Positions 25,488 to 34,384 of a stretch of 36,367 nucleotides of DNA are shown piece after piece. This stretch comes from an uncultured Erysipelotrichaceae bacterium (GTDB lineage: Bacteria; Bacillota_I; Bacilli_A; Erysipelotrichales; Erysipelotrichaceae), in NCBI GenBank assembly GCA_944326825.1, contig CALVFL010000043.1, positions 1-36,367 on the forward strand, read 5' to 3'. Position 1 is the first letter of the stretch. The number at the start of each line of letters is the position of its first letter. The notes beneath the pieces were generated by a model, which saw only the letters and a program-made list of their open reading frames with translations, had not been told where the DNA came from and did no database searches. The position numbers and the translations under genes were made by a program.

Positions 25488-28400
25488 GTGGAAAGCTTGT
25501 TGTATTTCAGAAGCTGTTATTCACTTTTAGAAAGTACCATCAAACTGGAAAAAGCGATAGCGGCCTTTAAAAAGTATGGTTATAAAAAAGTGGCCCTTGT
25601 CGATCATAATACGATGAGCGGAGCTTTTAAATTCTATGAAGCCTGTCTTAATAACGGTCTTAAACCGCTTTTTGGCCTGGAGTTTACCTTGGAATTAGAC
25701 AAGACGGCTTTAAATATCGTAATGTATGCCAAAGATGATATCGGCTTCAGAAATCTCAATAAGATCGCTACTTATTTGAATACCGAAGATAAAAAGATCA
25801 CCTGTGAGATCTTGAAAGAATATCTAAAGGGCAACCTTGTCGCTGTCTTTAGTGACAATGACATCTTTTTAGATGATCTATCTGAAGCTTTAAGAATGCT
25901 TGATGAGCATTTAAAACGTTATGTCATCGCTTTTACAGGTTCTAAAAGCGTTATGCAGCGCAAACTGAATGCTAAACTTAAAGAAGCCATGGCTTTAAAT
26001 AATGTCAAAGGGATCGTAGCTGATCGGGCTTATTATCTAAGTAAAGAAGATGAAGAAGCTTATGCTGTCTTAAAAGCGATCAAGGATAAAAAGACTTTAA
26101 GGAATGATGATTTCAGTTTTGAAAGAGATGATTATTTAAAAGATAAAACAGAACTTAATGAACTCTATGAGGAAGAGGAATTGATATTAAGCGATCGGAT
26201 GGCTGATAGTCTTAATGTAAAACTTCCTTCTTTTACTACTTCTATGCCGGATTATTACTATGAAACAAAAGGCGACATCAGCGATACGCATGAAACTTTA
26301 AGAAAACTGGCTCATCGAGGGCTTTTGAAGCGTCTTAGCAATCATCATAGCGAAGTCTATGAAAAAAGATTGAATGATGAGCTGGCTGTGATCATCAAGA
26401 TGGATTTTGCCAATTACTTTCTGATCGTCTATGATTTTGTCAATTATGCCAAAAGAAACGGGATTATGGTCGGACCGGGACGTGGATCGGCTTGTGGTTC
26501 ACTAGTGTCCTATGCTTTGCATATCACTGATATCGACCCCATTAAATACAACCTTTACTTTGAACGTTTTTTAAATCCGGAAAGGATCTCGATGCCTGAT
26601 ATTGACATCGACTTTCCTGATGACAGGCGGGATGAAGTGATAAGCTATGTCAGAGATAAATACGGCAGCGAACATGTGGCGCATATCGTAACCTATGGTA
26701 CTTTGCAAGCCAAGCAGGTCTTAAGAGATGTGGCCAGAGTTTTGGATTATCAGGGGATCGATGTCTTATGCAAAACGATTCCTGCCGATCTTAAGATCAC
26801 TTTAAGAAAGGCTTATGAAACTTCCAAGAGTTTTAAAGACAAGATCGATCGTGACGAGATGACTAAAAGACTGTTTAGGATCGCTTTGAAGCTTGAAGGT
26901 CTGCCTCGTCATTACTCTACACATGCCGCCGGTATCGTCATGGCTAAAGATCCGCTTAAAGAAGTGATACCTTTATTAAAGATCGAAAATGATCTCTATT
27001 CGACTGCATATACGATGGAGGAATTGCCGCCGTTCGGTCTTATCAAGATGGACTTTTTAGGCCTTAGAAACCTTTCGATCATTGATCGGGTATCTAAAGA
27101 CATCAATAAAAAGAAAAGATTCAATATCCGCCACATACCTCTAGATGATCCCAAGACATTCGATCTTATCGCTAAAGTAAATACCCTGGGTGTCTTTCAG
27201 TTAGAATCAGGAGGTATGCAAAACCTAATCAAGAGATTAAGACCGCAAAGTTTTGAGGATGTTGCCTTGACTATCGCCTTATTCAGGCCAGGTCCGATGC
27301 AGAATATCCCTGAATATCTCGCCAACCGGAATGACCCTGAAAGAATCAATTATCTGCATCCTGATCTTTATCCGATTTTAAAAGAAACCTCTGGCATCAT
27401 CGTCTATCAGGAACAGATCATGGCGATTGCTCAAAAGATGGCTTCCTTCAGTTTCGGCAAGGCCGACATAATGCGCAGGGCCATGTCTAAAAAGAAGCTG
27501 GAAGAATTATCAAGTCTGGAAGATGATTTTATTGAAGGCTGTTTAAAAAACGGCTATGAGCGAAAATTAGCCAAGCAGGTCTATGATCTGATCTTGAAAT
27601 TTGCCAATTACGGTTTCAATAAATCCCATTCGATCGCTTATGCCCTGATCGCTTATGAAGAGGCTTATTTAAAAGCCAATTATCCGCTTTATTTCTATAA
27701 GGCATTACTCAATGGCGCCATCGGTTCAACATCGCTTAGCGCTTCTTATTTAAATGAATGTCAAAGCATCGGCATCAAGATCCTTCCTCCTGACATCAAT
27801 CTTTCAGAAAATACCTATGAAGTAAAAGACGGCAAGATAATCATGCCTTTAAGCATCATCAAAAATATCGGCAGCATCACTGCTTCAAAGATCATTGAAG
27901 AAAGAAATATCAATGGAGTTTTCAAGGATTTTATTTCAACGATCAGCCGTCTTAGAAACAATGAAGCCAAAATATCCAATACTTCTTTGGAAAGTCTGAT
28001 CTATGCCGGAGCCTTTGATCGCTTTGGCTTTAACCGCACGACCATGATCAATAACCTTAAAAAGATGCTGGATGCTAAGATCATGCTGGAAACAGCGTCG
28101 CTGTTTGGCGAAGAATTCAGTTTTCAAATGGAAAACTATCACGAAAATACCAAAGAGCGGATCGCTAAAGAAAAGGAAGTGCTGGGTTTTATCGCTTCCG
28201 AGAATTCCCTTTTCAATATCAAAAGGGAACTGGGCTATGAAACCAAGAGTCTATATGAATTAGGACGCTCTTTTGGCAAGATCGAGGGTTTTGGTATAAT
28301 TAAGAGTATCAGGGAATATACTACCAGGACCAAAGAGAAGATGTGTTTCATCACTGTCTATGATGATTCTGCCAGAATGGATCTGAGCATCAATCCGTCT

Positions 28401-28517
28401 TTGTATTTTAAAAAGCGTGATGAGCTGATCGGCAGCGAGAATAAATATATCTATTTTAAAGGCAGTGTCAATAAACTTAACAGCTGCCGTGTTGAATATT
28501 TGATGATAAGGAGTTAA
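25488..28517 (+). CDS. dnaE: DNA polymerase III subunit alpha, DnaE type
   Basis: C-family replicative polymerase of 1009 residues, about 100 shorter than B. subtilis DnaE. The N-terminal PHP domain begins at once (LYFRSCYSLLEST), but the metal motif HxH is replaced by FRS, so the PHP site looks inactive. The palm has GPGRGSACGSLVSYA and PDIDIDFPDDRRDEV with the catalytic aspartates. The fingers include GVFQLESGGMQ and PEYLANR, followed by a helix-hairpin-helix segment and a C-terminal OB-like domain (GFGIIKSIREYTTRTKEKM). A polC-like exonuclease is absent. Start GTG, no Shine-Dalgarno, apparently leaderless. The response regulator follows six bases later. Confidence 0.95.
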   Translation: MESLLYFRSCYSLLESTIKLEKAIAAFKKYGYKKVALVDHNTMSGAFKFYEACLNNGLKPLFGLEFTLELDKTALNIVMYAKDDIGFRNLNKIATYLNTEDKKITCEILKEYLKGNLVAVFSDNDIFLDDLSEALRMLDEHLKRYVIAFTGSKSVMQRKLNAKLKEAMALNNVKGIVADRAYYLSKEDEEAYAVLKAIKDKKTLRNDDFSFERDDYLKDKTELNELYEEEELILSDRMADSLNVKLPSFTTSMPDYYYETKGDISDTHETLRKLAHRGLLKRLSNHHSEVYEKRLNDELAVIIKMDFANYFLIVYDFVNYAKRNGIMVGPGRGSACGSLVSYALHITDIDPIKYNLYFERFLNPERISMPDIDIDFPDDRRDEVISYVRDKYGSEHVAHIVTYGTLQAKQVLRDVARVLDYQGIDVLCKTIPADLKITLRKAYETSKSFKDKIDRDEMTKRLFRIALKLEGLPRHYSTHAAGIVMAKDPLKEVIPLLKIENDLYSTAYTMEELPPFGLIKMDFLGLRNLSIIDRVSKDINKKKRFNIRHIPLDDPKTFDLIAKVNTLGVFQLESGGMQNLIKRLRPQSFEDVALTIALFRPGPMQNIPEYLANRNDPERINYLHPDLYPILKETSGIIVYQEQIMAIAQKMASFSFGKADIMRRAMSKKKLEELSSLEDDFIEGCLKNGYERKLAKQVYDLILKFANYGFNKSHSIAYALIAYEEAYLKANYPLYFYKALLNGAIGSTSLSASYLNECQSIGIKILPPDINLSENTYEVKDGKIIMPLSIIKNIGSITASKIIEERNINGVFKDFISTISRLRNNEAKISNTSLESLIYAGAFDRFGFNRTTMINNLKKMLDAKIMLETASLFGEEFSFQMENYHENTKERIAKEKEVLGFIASENSLFNIKRELGYETKSLYELGRSFGKIEGFGIIKSIREYTTRTKEKMCFITVYDDSARMDLSINPSLYFKKRDELIGSENKYIYFKGSVNKLNSCRVEYLMIRS

Positions 28518-28522
28518 AGAAG

Positions 28523-29191
28523 ATGGCCAAGATACTGATCGTTGATGATGAGATAAAAATTAGAGAAGTCGTTAAAGAATATGCCAAGCTATACGGTTAT
28601 GAGTGTGATGAAGCCAAAGACGGCATGGAAGCTTTAGACATGGTTCAGGCGAATGATTATGACATCGTCGTTTTAGATATCATGATGCCCCGTCTAGATG
28701 GCTTTGCCACCTGCAAGAAGATCAAAGCTTTAAAAGATGTGCCGATCATTATTTTAAGTGCCCGTCATGAGGAGCATGATAAACTGTTCGGCTTTGATTC
28801 CGGCATCGATGACTATGTGACCAAACCTTTCTCGCCCAAAGAACTCATGGCCCGCATCAAAGTCATCATTGATCGTCATAACACTGAAAATAAAAATGAC
28901 ATCATGACTTTTGAGGGTCTAGTCATCGATCCTGAAGGACGTCAGGTCACACTTGAGGGGAATAAACTGAATTTAACGCCCAAAGAGATCGATCTGATCG
29001 TCTATCTGGCTAAAAACCGCAATATCGCTCTTTCAAGAGAGAAACTCTTAGATGCTGTCTGGAAATATGATTACAGCGGCGATGAAAGGACGGTCGATAC
29101 CCATATCAAGATGTTAAGACATAATCTGGGTGAGAAATACCGCAAACATATCGTAACGGTGAGAGGAATGGGTTATAAATTTGAAGTTTGA
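28523..29191 (+). CDS. two-component response regulator, OmpR/PhoB family
   Basis: Protein of 222 residues. The receiver domain has Asp8/Asp9, the phospho-acceptor Asp52 in VVLDIMMPRLDG, Ser79 and Lys101 (TKPF). The C-terminal winged-helix domain has LTPKEIDLIVYLAKN and SGDERTVDTHIKMLRHNLG. AAGGAG precedes the ATG. It is co-transcribed behind dnaE and overlaps its kinase by 11 bases. Target genes and signal are unknown. Confidence 0.95.
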   Translation: MAKILIVDDEIKIREVVKEYAKLYGYECDEAKDGMEALDMVQANDYDIVVLDIMMPRLDGFATCKKIKALKDVPIIILSARHEEHDKLFGFDSGIDDYVTKPFSPKELMARIKVIIDRHNTENKNDIMTFEGLVIDPEGRQVTLEGNKLNLTPKEIDLIVYLAKNRNIALSREKLLDAVWKYDYSGDERTVDTHIKMLRHNLGEKYRKHIVTVRGMGYKFEV

Positions 29192-30647
29192 TCTGAGGGG
29201 AATCCGTTTTAATGTCTGGTTATACTTTCTGGGCTTTGCCTTTTTGGTCTTGGCCCTTTTTGGCATATTCCAGGCTGTCCTCATCAGACCTTATTACCGC
29301 AGTGACCGTATCGCTGCCATTGAATCTTTGGCCAACACGATCAAGACCGACATCTTTGATCAGCACTATGTATCTGAAAACAATATCGAACACTCTTTGC
29401 AAGCTATCCTCAACAACAATGCCTGTGTCGTTATTTTAGATCATCAGGGTCAAAGAGTTTATGAAAACGATTCGCTTGGCGATCTGTGTTTGCTTGATAA
29501 AAGTATTGCGATCGATGAAATGAGCTACGATCTTAAAAATGATCTAAGCAGCCTCAATGTCTTTTTGATAGAAGAAGGCGAATTTTATGACACGGTAGTT
29601 TCACCGGTCAATGATACCGATATGCTGATCTATGGCCAAAAGATCAAAGATGATTTAGGAGATTATTATCTTTATATCAATTCACCCCTTGAGCCAGTCG
29701 AATCAGTCATCGATTTTATCTTCAGCCAGTTCATCTATATCGCTGTGGCTGTGCTGGTGCTAGCGATGCTGCTATCGTACTTTTTGACTAAAAGGATGAC
29801 TGGACCGATCCTAAAGATCAAAAAAGGGGCTGAAGAATTGGCAGAGGGCAATTATAGCGCTTCCTTTAAGGTTGATTCCTATTCAGAGATCAATGAACTG
29901 GCCCATTCTTTAAGCGATGCCCAGTCAAAACTCAGCAAGGTCGATGAACTGAGAAGAGATCTTATCGCCAATGTGTCACATGACATCAAAACACCTTTAA
30001 CGATGATCAAAGCTTACAGTGAAATGATCAAGGACATCTCTGGCGACGATCCTCAAAAGCGCAATGAACACCTGGACGTTATCATGAGTGAAACCGATTA
30101 TCTCAATAAACTTGTTGATGATATGCGGGAACTTTCAATGATGCAGGCCGGCTATGTCATCTTGAACCGGACGAATTTTGATATAAAAGATGCCGTCAAT
30201 GATATCGTCAATCTATTAAGCGCTATGATCAAAGAGAATCATCTGACGATCATCAAAGAGATAGAATCATGTGTGATCTGGGCTGATGAAGTTAAGATGA
30301 AACAGGTCATCTCCAACTTTTTAAACAATGCCGTCAAGTATTCTAAAGAAAACGGCATCATCACCATTAAGACGATCAATACGGAAGACAGTTTGCGCTT
30401 AGAAGTGATCGATGAAGGGGAAGGCATTCCCAAAGACAAACTGCCGTATATCTGGGATCGTTATTATAAGATCGACAAGAGTTTTACAAGAAATATAACT
30501 TCGACCGGTCTAGGTTTAGCGATCGCTAAAGCGATCTTAGAAGCTCATCATGCCAAGTACGGAGCGATCTCGACGCTTGGCAAAGGTACGACATTCTATT
30601 TTGAGATCTCTAAGGATTATGAAGAAGAAGACGAAGGATTATCTTAA
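29181..30647 (+). CDS. sensor histidine kinase with HAMP domain
   Basis: Membrane kinase of 488 residues paired with the upstream regulator. The first membrane helix spans about 10-35 (VWLYFLGFAFLVLALFGIFQ), an extracytoplasmic sensor of about 145 residues follows (36-180), and the second helix is about 183-202. HAMP (RMTGPILKIKKGAEELAEGN), HisKA with His267 (NVSHDIKTPLTMIKAYSEM), and HATPase boxes NFLNNAVKYSKE, DEGEGIPKDK and STGLGLAIAKAI follow. The start is TTG inside the regulator's 3' end. A PAS domain is not evident, so the external loop probably senses the signal. Confidence 0.93.
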   Translation: MKFDLRGIRFNVWLYFLGFAFLVLALFGIFQAVLIRPYYRSDRIAAIESLANTIKTDIFDQHYVSENNIEHSLQAILNNNACVVILDHQGQRVYENDSLGDLCLLDKSIAIDEMSYDLKNDLSSLNVFLIEEGEFYDTVVSPVNDTDMLIYGQKIKDDLGDYYLYINSPLEPVESVIDFIFSQFIYIAVAVLVLAMLLSYFLTKRMTGPILKIKKGAEELAEGNYSASFKVDSYSEINELAHSLSDAQSKLSKVDELRRDLIANVSHDIKTPLTMIKAYSEMIKDISGDDPQKRNEHLDVIMSETDYLNKLVDDMRELSMMQAGYVILNRTNFDIKDAVNDIVNLLSAMIKENHLTIIKEIESCVIWADEVKMKQVISNFLNNAVKYSKENGIITIKTINTEDSLRLEVIDEGEGIPKDKLPYIWDRYYKIDKSFTRNITSTGLGLAIAKAILEAHHAKYGAISTLGKGTTFYFEISKDYEEEDEGLS

Positions 30648-31287
30648 ATTTACTGATATCAAGATCTATCAGGACGATGAGATGTTTTGTGTCAATACTG
30701 ATACGGCCTTGCTTGGACGCTTTTTGGATTTTAGAAAAGGAGCCAGCGTTTTAGACATCGGCACCAATAACGGGGCCTTGCTTTTGTATGCATCTTTAAG
30801 AAAACCGTCAAGACTATGCGGGATAGATATTTTTGGGGAAGCTTTGGATCTGGCTTTTGAGAATCTTTTGATGAACGGAATAAAGGCTGAACTGCATCTG
30901 GGGAAGATACAGGAATTTAAAACTGATCCTTTTGATGTGATCGTCACCAATCCGCCTTTTTTTGAAATGAACAATCCCCGCTTGAACACCTATATGGAAA
31001 AGGCGATGTTTGAAGAGAGTCTGCCTTTAGATGAACTTTGCGAGGCATTCAGGCGGCTTTTAAAAGATAATGGCGAGATCTATATGATCTATCCTGCCGA
31101 TCGGGCCGTCAGTTTATTATGCGCCCTTAAAGATAAGGGTTTTAAAGTGATGAAGATGCAGTATGTCTATGATCTTAAAAAAGAATATGCTTTAAGAGTA
31201 TTGCTTAAGATCAAAAAAGGACCGCTTACCAAAACCAGAGTGCTTCGTCCTGTTTTAATCGATGACGGCAAGATCAGCGAACTTTGA
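30619..31287 (+). CDS. class I SAM methyltransferase, TrmN6/YabB-like tRNA(adenine) methyltransferase
   Basis: Protein of 222 residues. The SAM motif I is VLDIGTNNGALLLYAS near residues 40-55, and motif IV is VTNPPFF, the N6-adenine (NPPY/F) type seen in tRNA1(Val) A37 methyltransferase TrmN6 and B. subtilis YabB. FCVNTDTALLGRF preceding motif I is also typical of that group. I take the ATG at 30619 with AAGGA upstream; an ORF open from 30550 would only add sequence overlapping the kinase. It overlaps the kinase end by 29 bases. Substrate assignment is by family only. Confidence 0.85.
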   Translation: MKKKTKDYLKFTDIKIYQDDEMFCVNTDTALLGRFLDFRKGASVLDIGTNNGALLLYASLRKPSRLCGIDIFGEALDLAFENLLMNGIKAELHLGKIQEFKTDPFDVIVTNPPFFEMNNPRLNTYMEKAMFEESLPLDELCEAFRRLLKDNGEIYMIYPADRAVSLLCALKDKGFKVMKMQYVYDLKKEYALRVLLKIKKGPLTKTRVLRPVLIDDGKISEL

Positions 31288-31318
31288 TCACTTTTGCATA
31301 TTTTATCCTGAATATGGA

Positions 31319-31347
31319 TTGTAGTGTAAAAATAAATATGATAGAAT
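31319..31347 (+). promoter_or_regulatory. promoter of the rplU operon
   Basis: TTGTAG (31319-31324), 17-base spacer, TAGAAT (31342-31347) preceded by TGA. It shares its TGATAGAAT core with the rpmG promoter. Confidence 0.65.
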
Positions 31348-31353
31348 ACTTGT

Positions 31354-31440
31354 GTTATAGCCCTCTTTGGGTCTATAACCGCTCAAGAAAGGTTATTTAA
31401 AGATCTAAGGATCTGCCTTGATGGCGAGTCTGAGATAAAA
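31354..31440 (+). ncRNA. L21 leader (ribosomal protein autoregulatory 5' UTR)
   Basis: The transcribed leader between the rplU promoter and start codon begins with a strong hairpin: GTTATAG-CCC (31354-31363) pairs with GGG and CTATAAC (31369-31379, one-base bulge). A small stem AGATC/GATCT and a GC-richer element around GCCTTGATGGCGAG follow before AAAAAGGAGG. Firmicute rplU genes are commonly preceded by a structured L21 leader controlling the rplU-prp-rpmA operon. Position and structure support it; I could not compare with the family model. Confidence 0.6.
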
Positions 31441-31457
31441 AGGAGGTGCAATTTATA

Positions 31458-31769
31458 ATGTATGCAGTAATCGAAACCGGCGGCAAACAGCTTAAAGTTG
31501 AAGAGGGAAGTGTCATCTTTACTGAAAAGCTGGATGTTAAAGAAGGTGACAGTTATACTTTCGATAAAGTCGTAGCTGTTGAAAACAATGGTTTAAAATT
31601 AGGAAAGCCGTATGTTGAGGGTGCCAGTGTTGCCTGTAAAGTTGTAAAACAGGGTAAAGAGAAAAAGATCACTATCTTCAAATACAAGGCCAAAAAAGGT
31701 TCTACCAGAAGAAAGCAGGGTCATCGTCAGCCTTACACTAAGTTTGTTGTCGAAAGCATCAAAGCTTAA
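31458..31769 (+). CDS. rplU: 50S ribosomal protein L21
   Basis: Protein of 103 residues, the standard length: [19 protein letters not shown] at the start, KIGKP-type motif ([11 protein letters not shown]) in the middle, and the C-terminal [18 protein letters not shown]. The ATG at 31458 is set by AAGGAGG nine bases upstream; an earlier in-frame start would only add three residues. The stop overlaps the prp start by one base (TAATG). Confidence 0.98.
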   Translation: MYAVIETGGKQLKVEEGSVIFTEKLDVKEGDSYTFDKVVAVENNGLKLGKPYVEGASVACKVVKQGKEKKITIFKYKAKKGSTRRKQGHRQPYTKFVVESIKA

Positions 31770-32083
31770 TGATCAAAGTCAGTGTAAATTATCAGGATGA
31801 TAATATCTCTTCATTAAAAGTAAAAGGGCATGCCCAATATGAAGAGTATGGCAAAGACTTGATCTGTGCAAGCGTCAGTTCGATCATGTTTGGACTGATG
31901 AATGCATTAGATATGTGTGAAGGATCAACAGAGATCAAGATGGCAGACAATGAGATCGAGATCATCTTAAAAGATCATTCACAGGTAGTTGAAGATTATT
32001 TGTCCTTGGTGTTGATTCAACTCAAGACGATCGAAGAATCTTACAGTCAATATATTAAAATTGATGAAAGGAGAAAGAAATGA
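31769..32083 (+). CDS. prp: ribosomal-processing cysteine protease Prp (YsxB)
   Basis: Cysteine protease of 104 residues that removes the N-terminal extension of ribosomal protein L27 in Firmicutes. The conserved catalytic His is in [11 protein letters not shown] (about residue 22) and the Cys in [13 protein letters not shown] (about residue 34). It lies between rplU and rpmA as in B. subtilis and S. aureus, with coupling on both sides (one base with rplU, four with rpmA). Confidence 0.95.
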   Translation: MIKVSVNYQDDNISSLKVKGHAQYEEYGKDLICASVSSIMFGLMNALDMCEGSTEIKMADNEIEIILKDHSQVVEDYLSLVLIQLKTIEESYSQYIKIDERRKK

Positions 32084-32364
32084 AATACGTTTTAAATATT
32101 CAGTATTTCGCCTCTAAAAAGGGTGTAGGTTCGACAAAGAACGGACGTGATTCTCATTCTAAACGTTTGGGAGCTAAAAAATCTGATGGCGAATTTGCTA
32201 CTGCCGGATCTATTCTTTACCGTCAAAGAGGAACTAAGATCCATCCGGGTGAAAATGTTATGCGTGGTGGAGATGATACACTGTTCTGCACTATCGACGG
32301 TGTCGTAAAATTCGAAAGATTTGGCAAGACCGGAAAGAAAGTTTCTGTATATCCGATTGCATAA
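32080..32364 (+). CDS. rpmA: 50S ribosomal protein L27 with cleavable N-terminal extension
   Basis: Protein of 94 residues. The N-terminus [20 protein letters not shown] carries the Firmicute extension whose removal at A|S by Prp exposes the part of L27 that reaches the peptidyl-transferase centre. [11 protein letters not shown] and [22 protein letters not shown] are the L27 hallmarks. It ends in a small intrinsic terminator before obg. Confidence 0.98.
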   Translation: MKYVLNIQYFASKKGVGSTKNGRDSHSKRLGAKKSDGEFATAGSILYRQRGTKIHPGENVMRGGDDTLFCTIDGVVKFERFGKTGKKVSVYPIA

Positions 32365-32366
32365 TT

Positions 32367-32390
32367 AAAGCCCATTAGGGCTTTATTTTT
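32367..32390 (+). terminator. short terminator between rpmA and obg
   Basis: AAAGCCC (32367-32373), loop ATTA, GGGCTTT (32378-32384), then ATTTTT. The stem is only seven pairs, so it may be partial and let some transcription continue into obg, which has no clear promoter of its own. Confidence 0.7.
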
Positions 32391-32404
32391 ATGAGGTATA
32401 AATG

Positions 32405-33691
32405 ATGTTTATAGATAAAGTTAAATTAAAGCTGATCGCCGGTAACGGCGGTGATGGTCTGGTTGCCTTCAGAAGAGAAAAGTATGTGCCTTTAGGGGGA
32501 CCTTCGGGAGGTGATGGCGGTGATGGCGGTTCGATCATCTTTGCGGTCGATACCAATAAATCAACGCTGTTAGATCTCAGATATTCCAAACAGATCAAAG
32601 CCGAAAACGGTGAAAAGGGCAAAAACAACAAGATGCATGGTGAATCTAAAGATGATGTCATCGTTAAAGTGCCTTTAGGAACGATCGTGAAGGATGCTTT
32701 AAGTAATGATGTGATCGCTGATTTAGCCACTAAGGATGCCAAGGCTGTTATATGCAAAGGCGGCAAGGGCGGCAAGGGCAATTACCATTTTGCTACAGCC
32801 CGAAACAGTGCTCCGGAATATGCTAAACTTGGCACGGAAGGCGAAAAGAAAGAAGTCATCGTGGAACTTAAGCTTCTGGCTGATGTCGGCCTGGTCGGCT
32901 TTCCGAGTGTAGGCAAATCCACGCTTTTATCAATGGTTTCTAAAGCCAGACCGGAGATCGCCAATTATCACTTCACGACTTTAAGACCTCAGCTTGGCAT
33001 GGTCAAAGTCAAAGACGGCTACAGTTTCGTCATGGCTGATTTGCCAGGGCTTATCGAAGGGGCCAGCGAAGGCAAGGGTCTTGGTCATGAGTTTTTGAAA
33101 CATATCGAAAGATGCCGGGTCATTTTGCATGTTGTGGACATGGGTGCCAACGACGGCCGTGATCCGCTTGAAGATTATGAGATCATCAATAAAGAACTTA
33201 AAGACTATCAGTATGGTCTATCTTTAAGACCGCAGATCGTTTTAGCCAACAAGATGGATCTTGACGGCGCTAAAGAGAATCTGGCACGGTTTAAAGATAA
33301 ATATCCGGATGTGGAAGTATATGAAGCGACAACGATCATCAACGAAGGACTTGATGCAGTTTTATATCGCTTGGAAGAACTCTTGAAGATCACGCCGCCA
33401 TTCCCGCTTTATGAAAGTGAAAGTGCCAAAGAGAAAGTCATTTACAAGTTTGAAGCCAAAAAAGATGATTTCAAAGTCTTTAACGAAGGTAACGGCATCT
33501 TCCGTGTAGAGGGTGAAAAGATCGAAAGATTGTTTGCCAATGTCAATTTTGAAGATGATGAAAGCGTCCTGCGTTTTTCAAGAGCTTTACGCAAGATGCG
33601 GGTCGATGAAGCTTTGCGTGAAAAGGGCTGCAAAAACGGCGATCGGGTCTATATCAAAGACTATGGTTTTGATTTTATCGACGAGGAATAA
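32405..33691 (+). CDS. obg: GTPase Obg/CgtA
   Basis: Essential ribosome-associated GTPase, 428 residues from the second of two adjacent ATGs (32402 is equally possible). The glycine-rich Obg fold (IAGNGGDGLVAFRREKYVP and GGDGGDGG) covers residues 1-158. The G domain has GFPSVGKST, the switch II DLPGLIEGASEGKGLGH and NKMD. The C-terminal OCT domain (about 345-428) is present, as in Firmicutes. GAGG precedes the start. The hemolysin III gene begins two bases after its stop. Confidence 0.97.
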   Translation: MFIDKVKLKLIAGNGGDGLVAFRREKYVPLGGPSGGDGGDGGSIIFAVDTNKSTLLDLRYSKQIKAENGEKGKNNKMHGESKDDVIVKVPLGTIVKDALSNDVIADLATKDAKAVICKGGKGGKGNYHFATARNSAPEYAKLGTEGEKKEVIVELKLLADVGLVGFPSVGKSTLLSMVSKARPEIANYHFTTLRPQLGMVKVKDGYSFVMADLPGLIEGASEGKGLGHEFLKHIERCRVILHVVDMGANDGRDPLEDYEIINKELKDYQYGLSLRPQIVLANKMDLDGAKENLARFKDKYPDVEVYEATTIINEGLDAVLYRLEELLKITPPFPLYESESAKEKVIYKFEAKKDDFKVFNEGNGIFRVEGEKIERLFANVNFEDDESVLRFSRALRKMRVDEALREKGCKNGDRVYIKDYGFDFIDEE

Positions 33692-33693
33692 AC

Positions 33694-34341
33694 ATGAAAA
33701 AAGTATCGATGCGGGATATGTTTAAATTATCCTTTGGCGAAGAGGTCGGCAATTCGGTAAGTCATGGGGTCATGGCCGTCATCTGTCTTTTCATGATCCC
33801 TTTTACGGCCGTCTATTCTTATATTACCGGCGGCATTTTAAAAGCGAGCGGCGAATCGGTCTATATCATCTGCCTTTTTTTGATGTTTCTGGGATCGACG
33901 ATCTATCATGCCATGGAATTCGGTTCCAATCAGAAATATGTCTTGCGCAAGATCGACCATTGTTTCATCTATCTGGCGATAGCTGGTACATATACCCCAG
34001 TCCTGCTTTGTGTCGTCAAAGGAACTTTAGGCATCGTTTTATTAGTCTTGGAATGGGGCGCTACGATTGCCGGCATCCTGATTACAGCCATTTCTAAATA
34101 TCATCATCGGATCTTATCGATGATCATCTATATTTCCATGGGCTGGGTAGCGATCATCGTCGTACCGATCATCTTTAATTATGACCTGGCTTTCTTTCTT
34201 TTGATCCTTTTGGGCGGCATCTTTTATACCGTAGGCATCATCTTTTATGCCAAGAAATATAATTTTGCCCATTTTATCTGGCACATCTTCATCATTTTAG
34301 CCAGTATCGCCCATTATATCGCCGTCGTATTTTTAATTTAG
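33694..34341 (+). CDS. hemolysin III / PAQR-family integral membrane protein
   Basis: Protein of 215 residues with about seven membrane helices. The family His and polar residues are visible in EEVGNSVSHGVMAV near the start, STIYHAMEF in the middle and FIWHIFIILASIAHYIAVV at the end. The name 'hemolysin' comes from an early member; the family is related to PAQR/adiponectin-receptor proteins, and lytic activity should not be assumed. It starts two bases after obg, with GAGGAA at the end of obg as ribosome-binding site, so it is co-translated with it. Confidence 0.88.
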   Translation: MKKVSMRDMFKLSFGEEVGNSVSHGVMAVICLFMIPFTAVYSYITGGILKASGESVYIICLFLMFLGSTIYHAMEFGSNQKYVLRKIDHCFIYLAIAGTYTPVLLCVVKGTLGIVLLVLEWGATIAGILITAISKYHHRILSMIIYISMGWVAIIVVPIIFNYDLAFFLLILLGGIFYTVGIIFYAKKYNFAHFIWHIFIILASIAHYIAVVFLI

Positions 34342-34361
34342 GATTTTAGGAGTTATTAGTT

Positions 34362-34367
34362 TATAAT
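34362..34367 (+). promoter_or_regulatory. -10 hexamer of ruvAB
   Basis: A perfect TATAAT lies 17 bases before the ruvA ATG, with AGGTGGG as ribosome-binding site between them. The -35 is weak. Confidence 0.6.
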
Positions 34368-34384
34368 AGATTAGGTGGGTAAAG

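Noticed and set aside
30550..30618. Longer methyltransferase N-terminus
   Set aside because: The extra 23 residues are an out-of-frame reading of the kinase C-terminus; AAGGA upstream of ATG 30619 marks the real start.
33694..34341. A toxin gene (hemolysin III)
   Set aside because: The family name is historical; the sequence is a seven-helix membrane protein of the PAQR-related group beside housekeeping genes, with no toxin-like feature.
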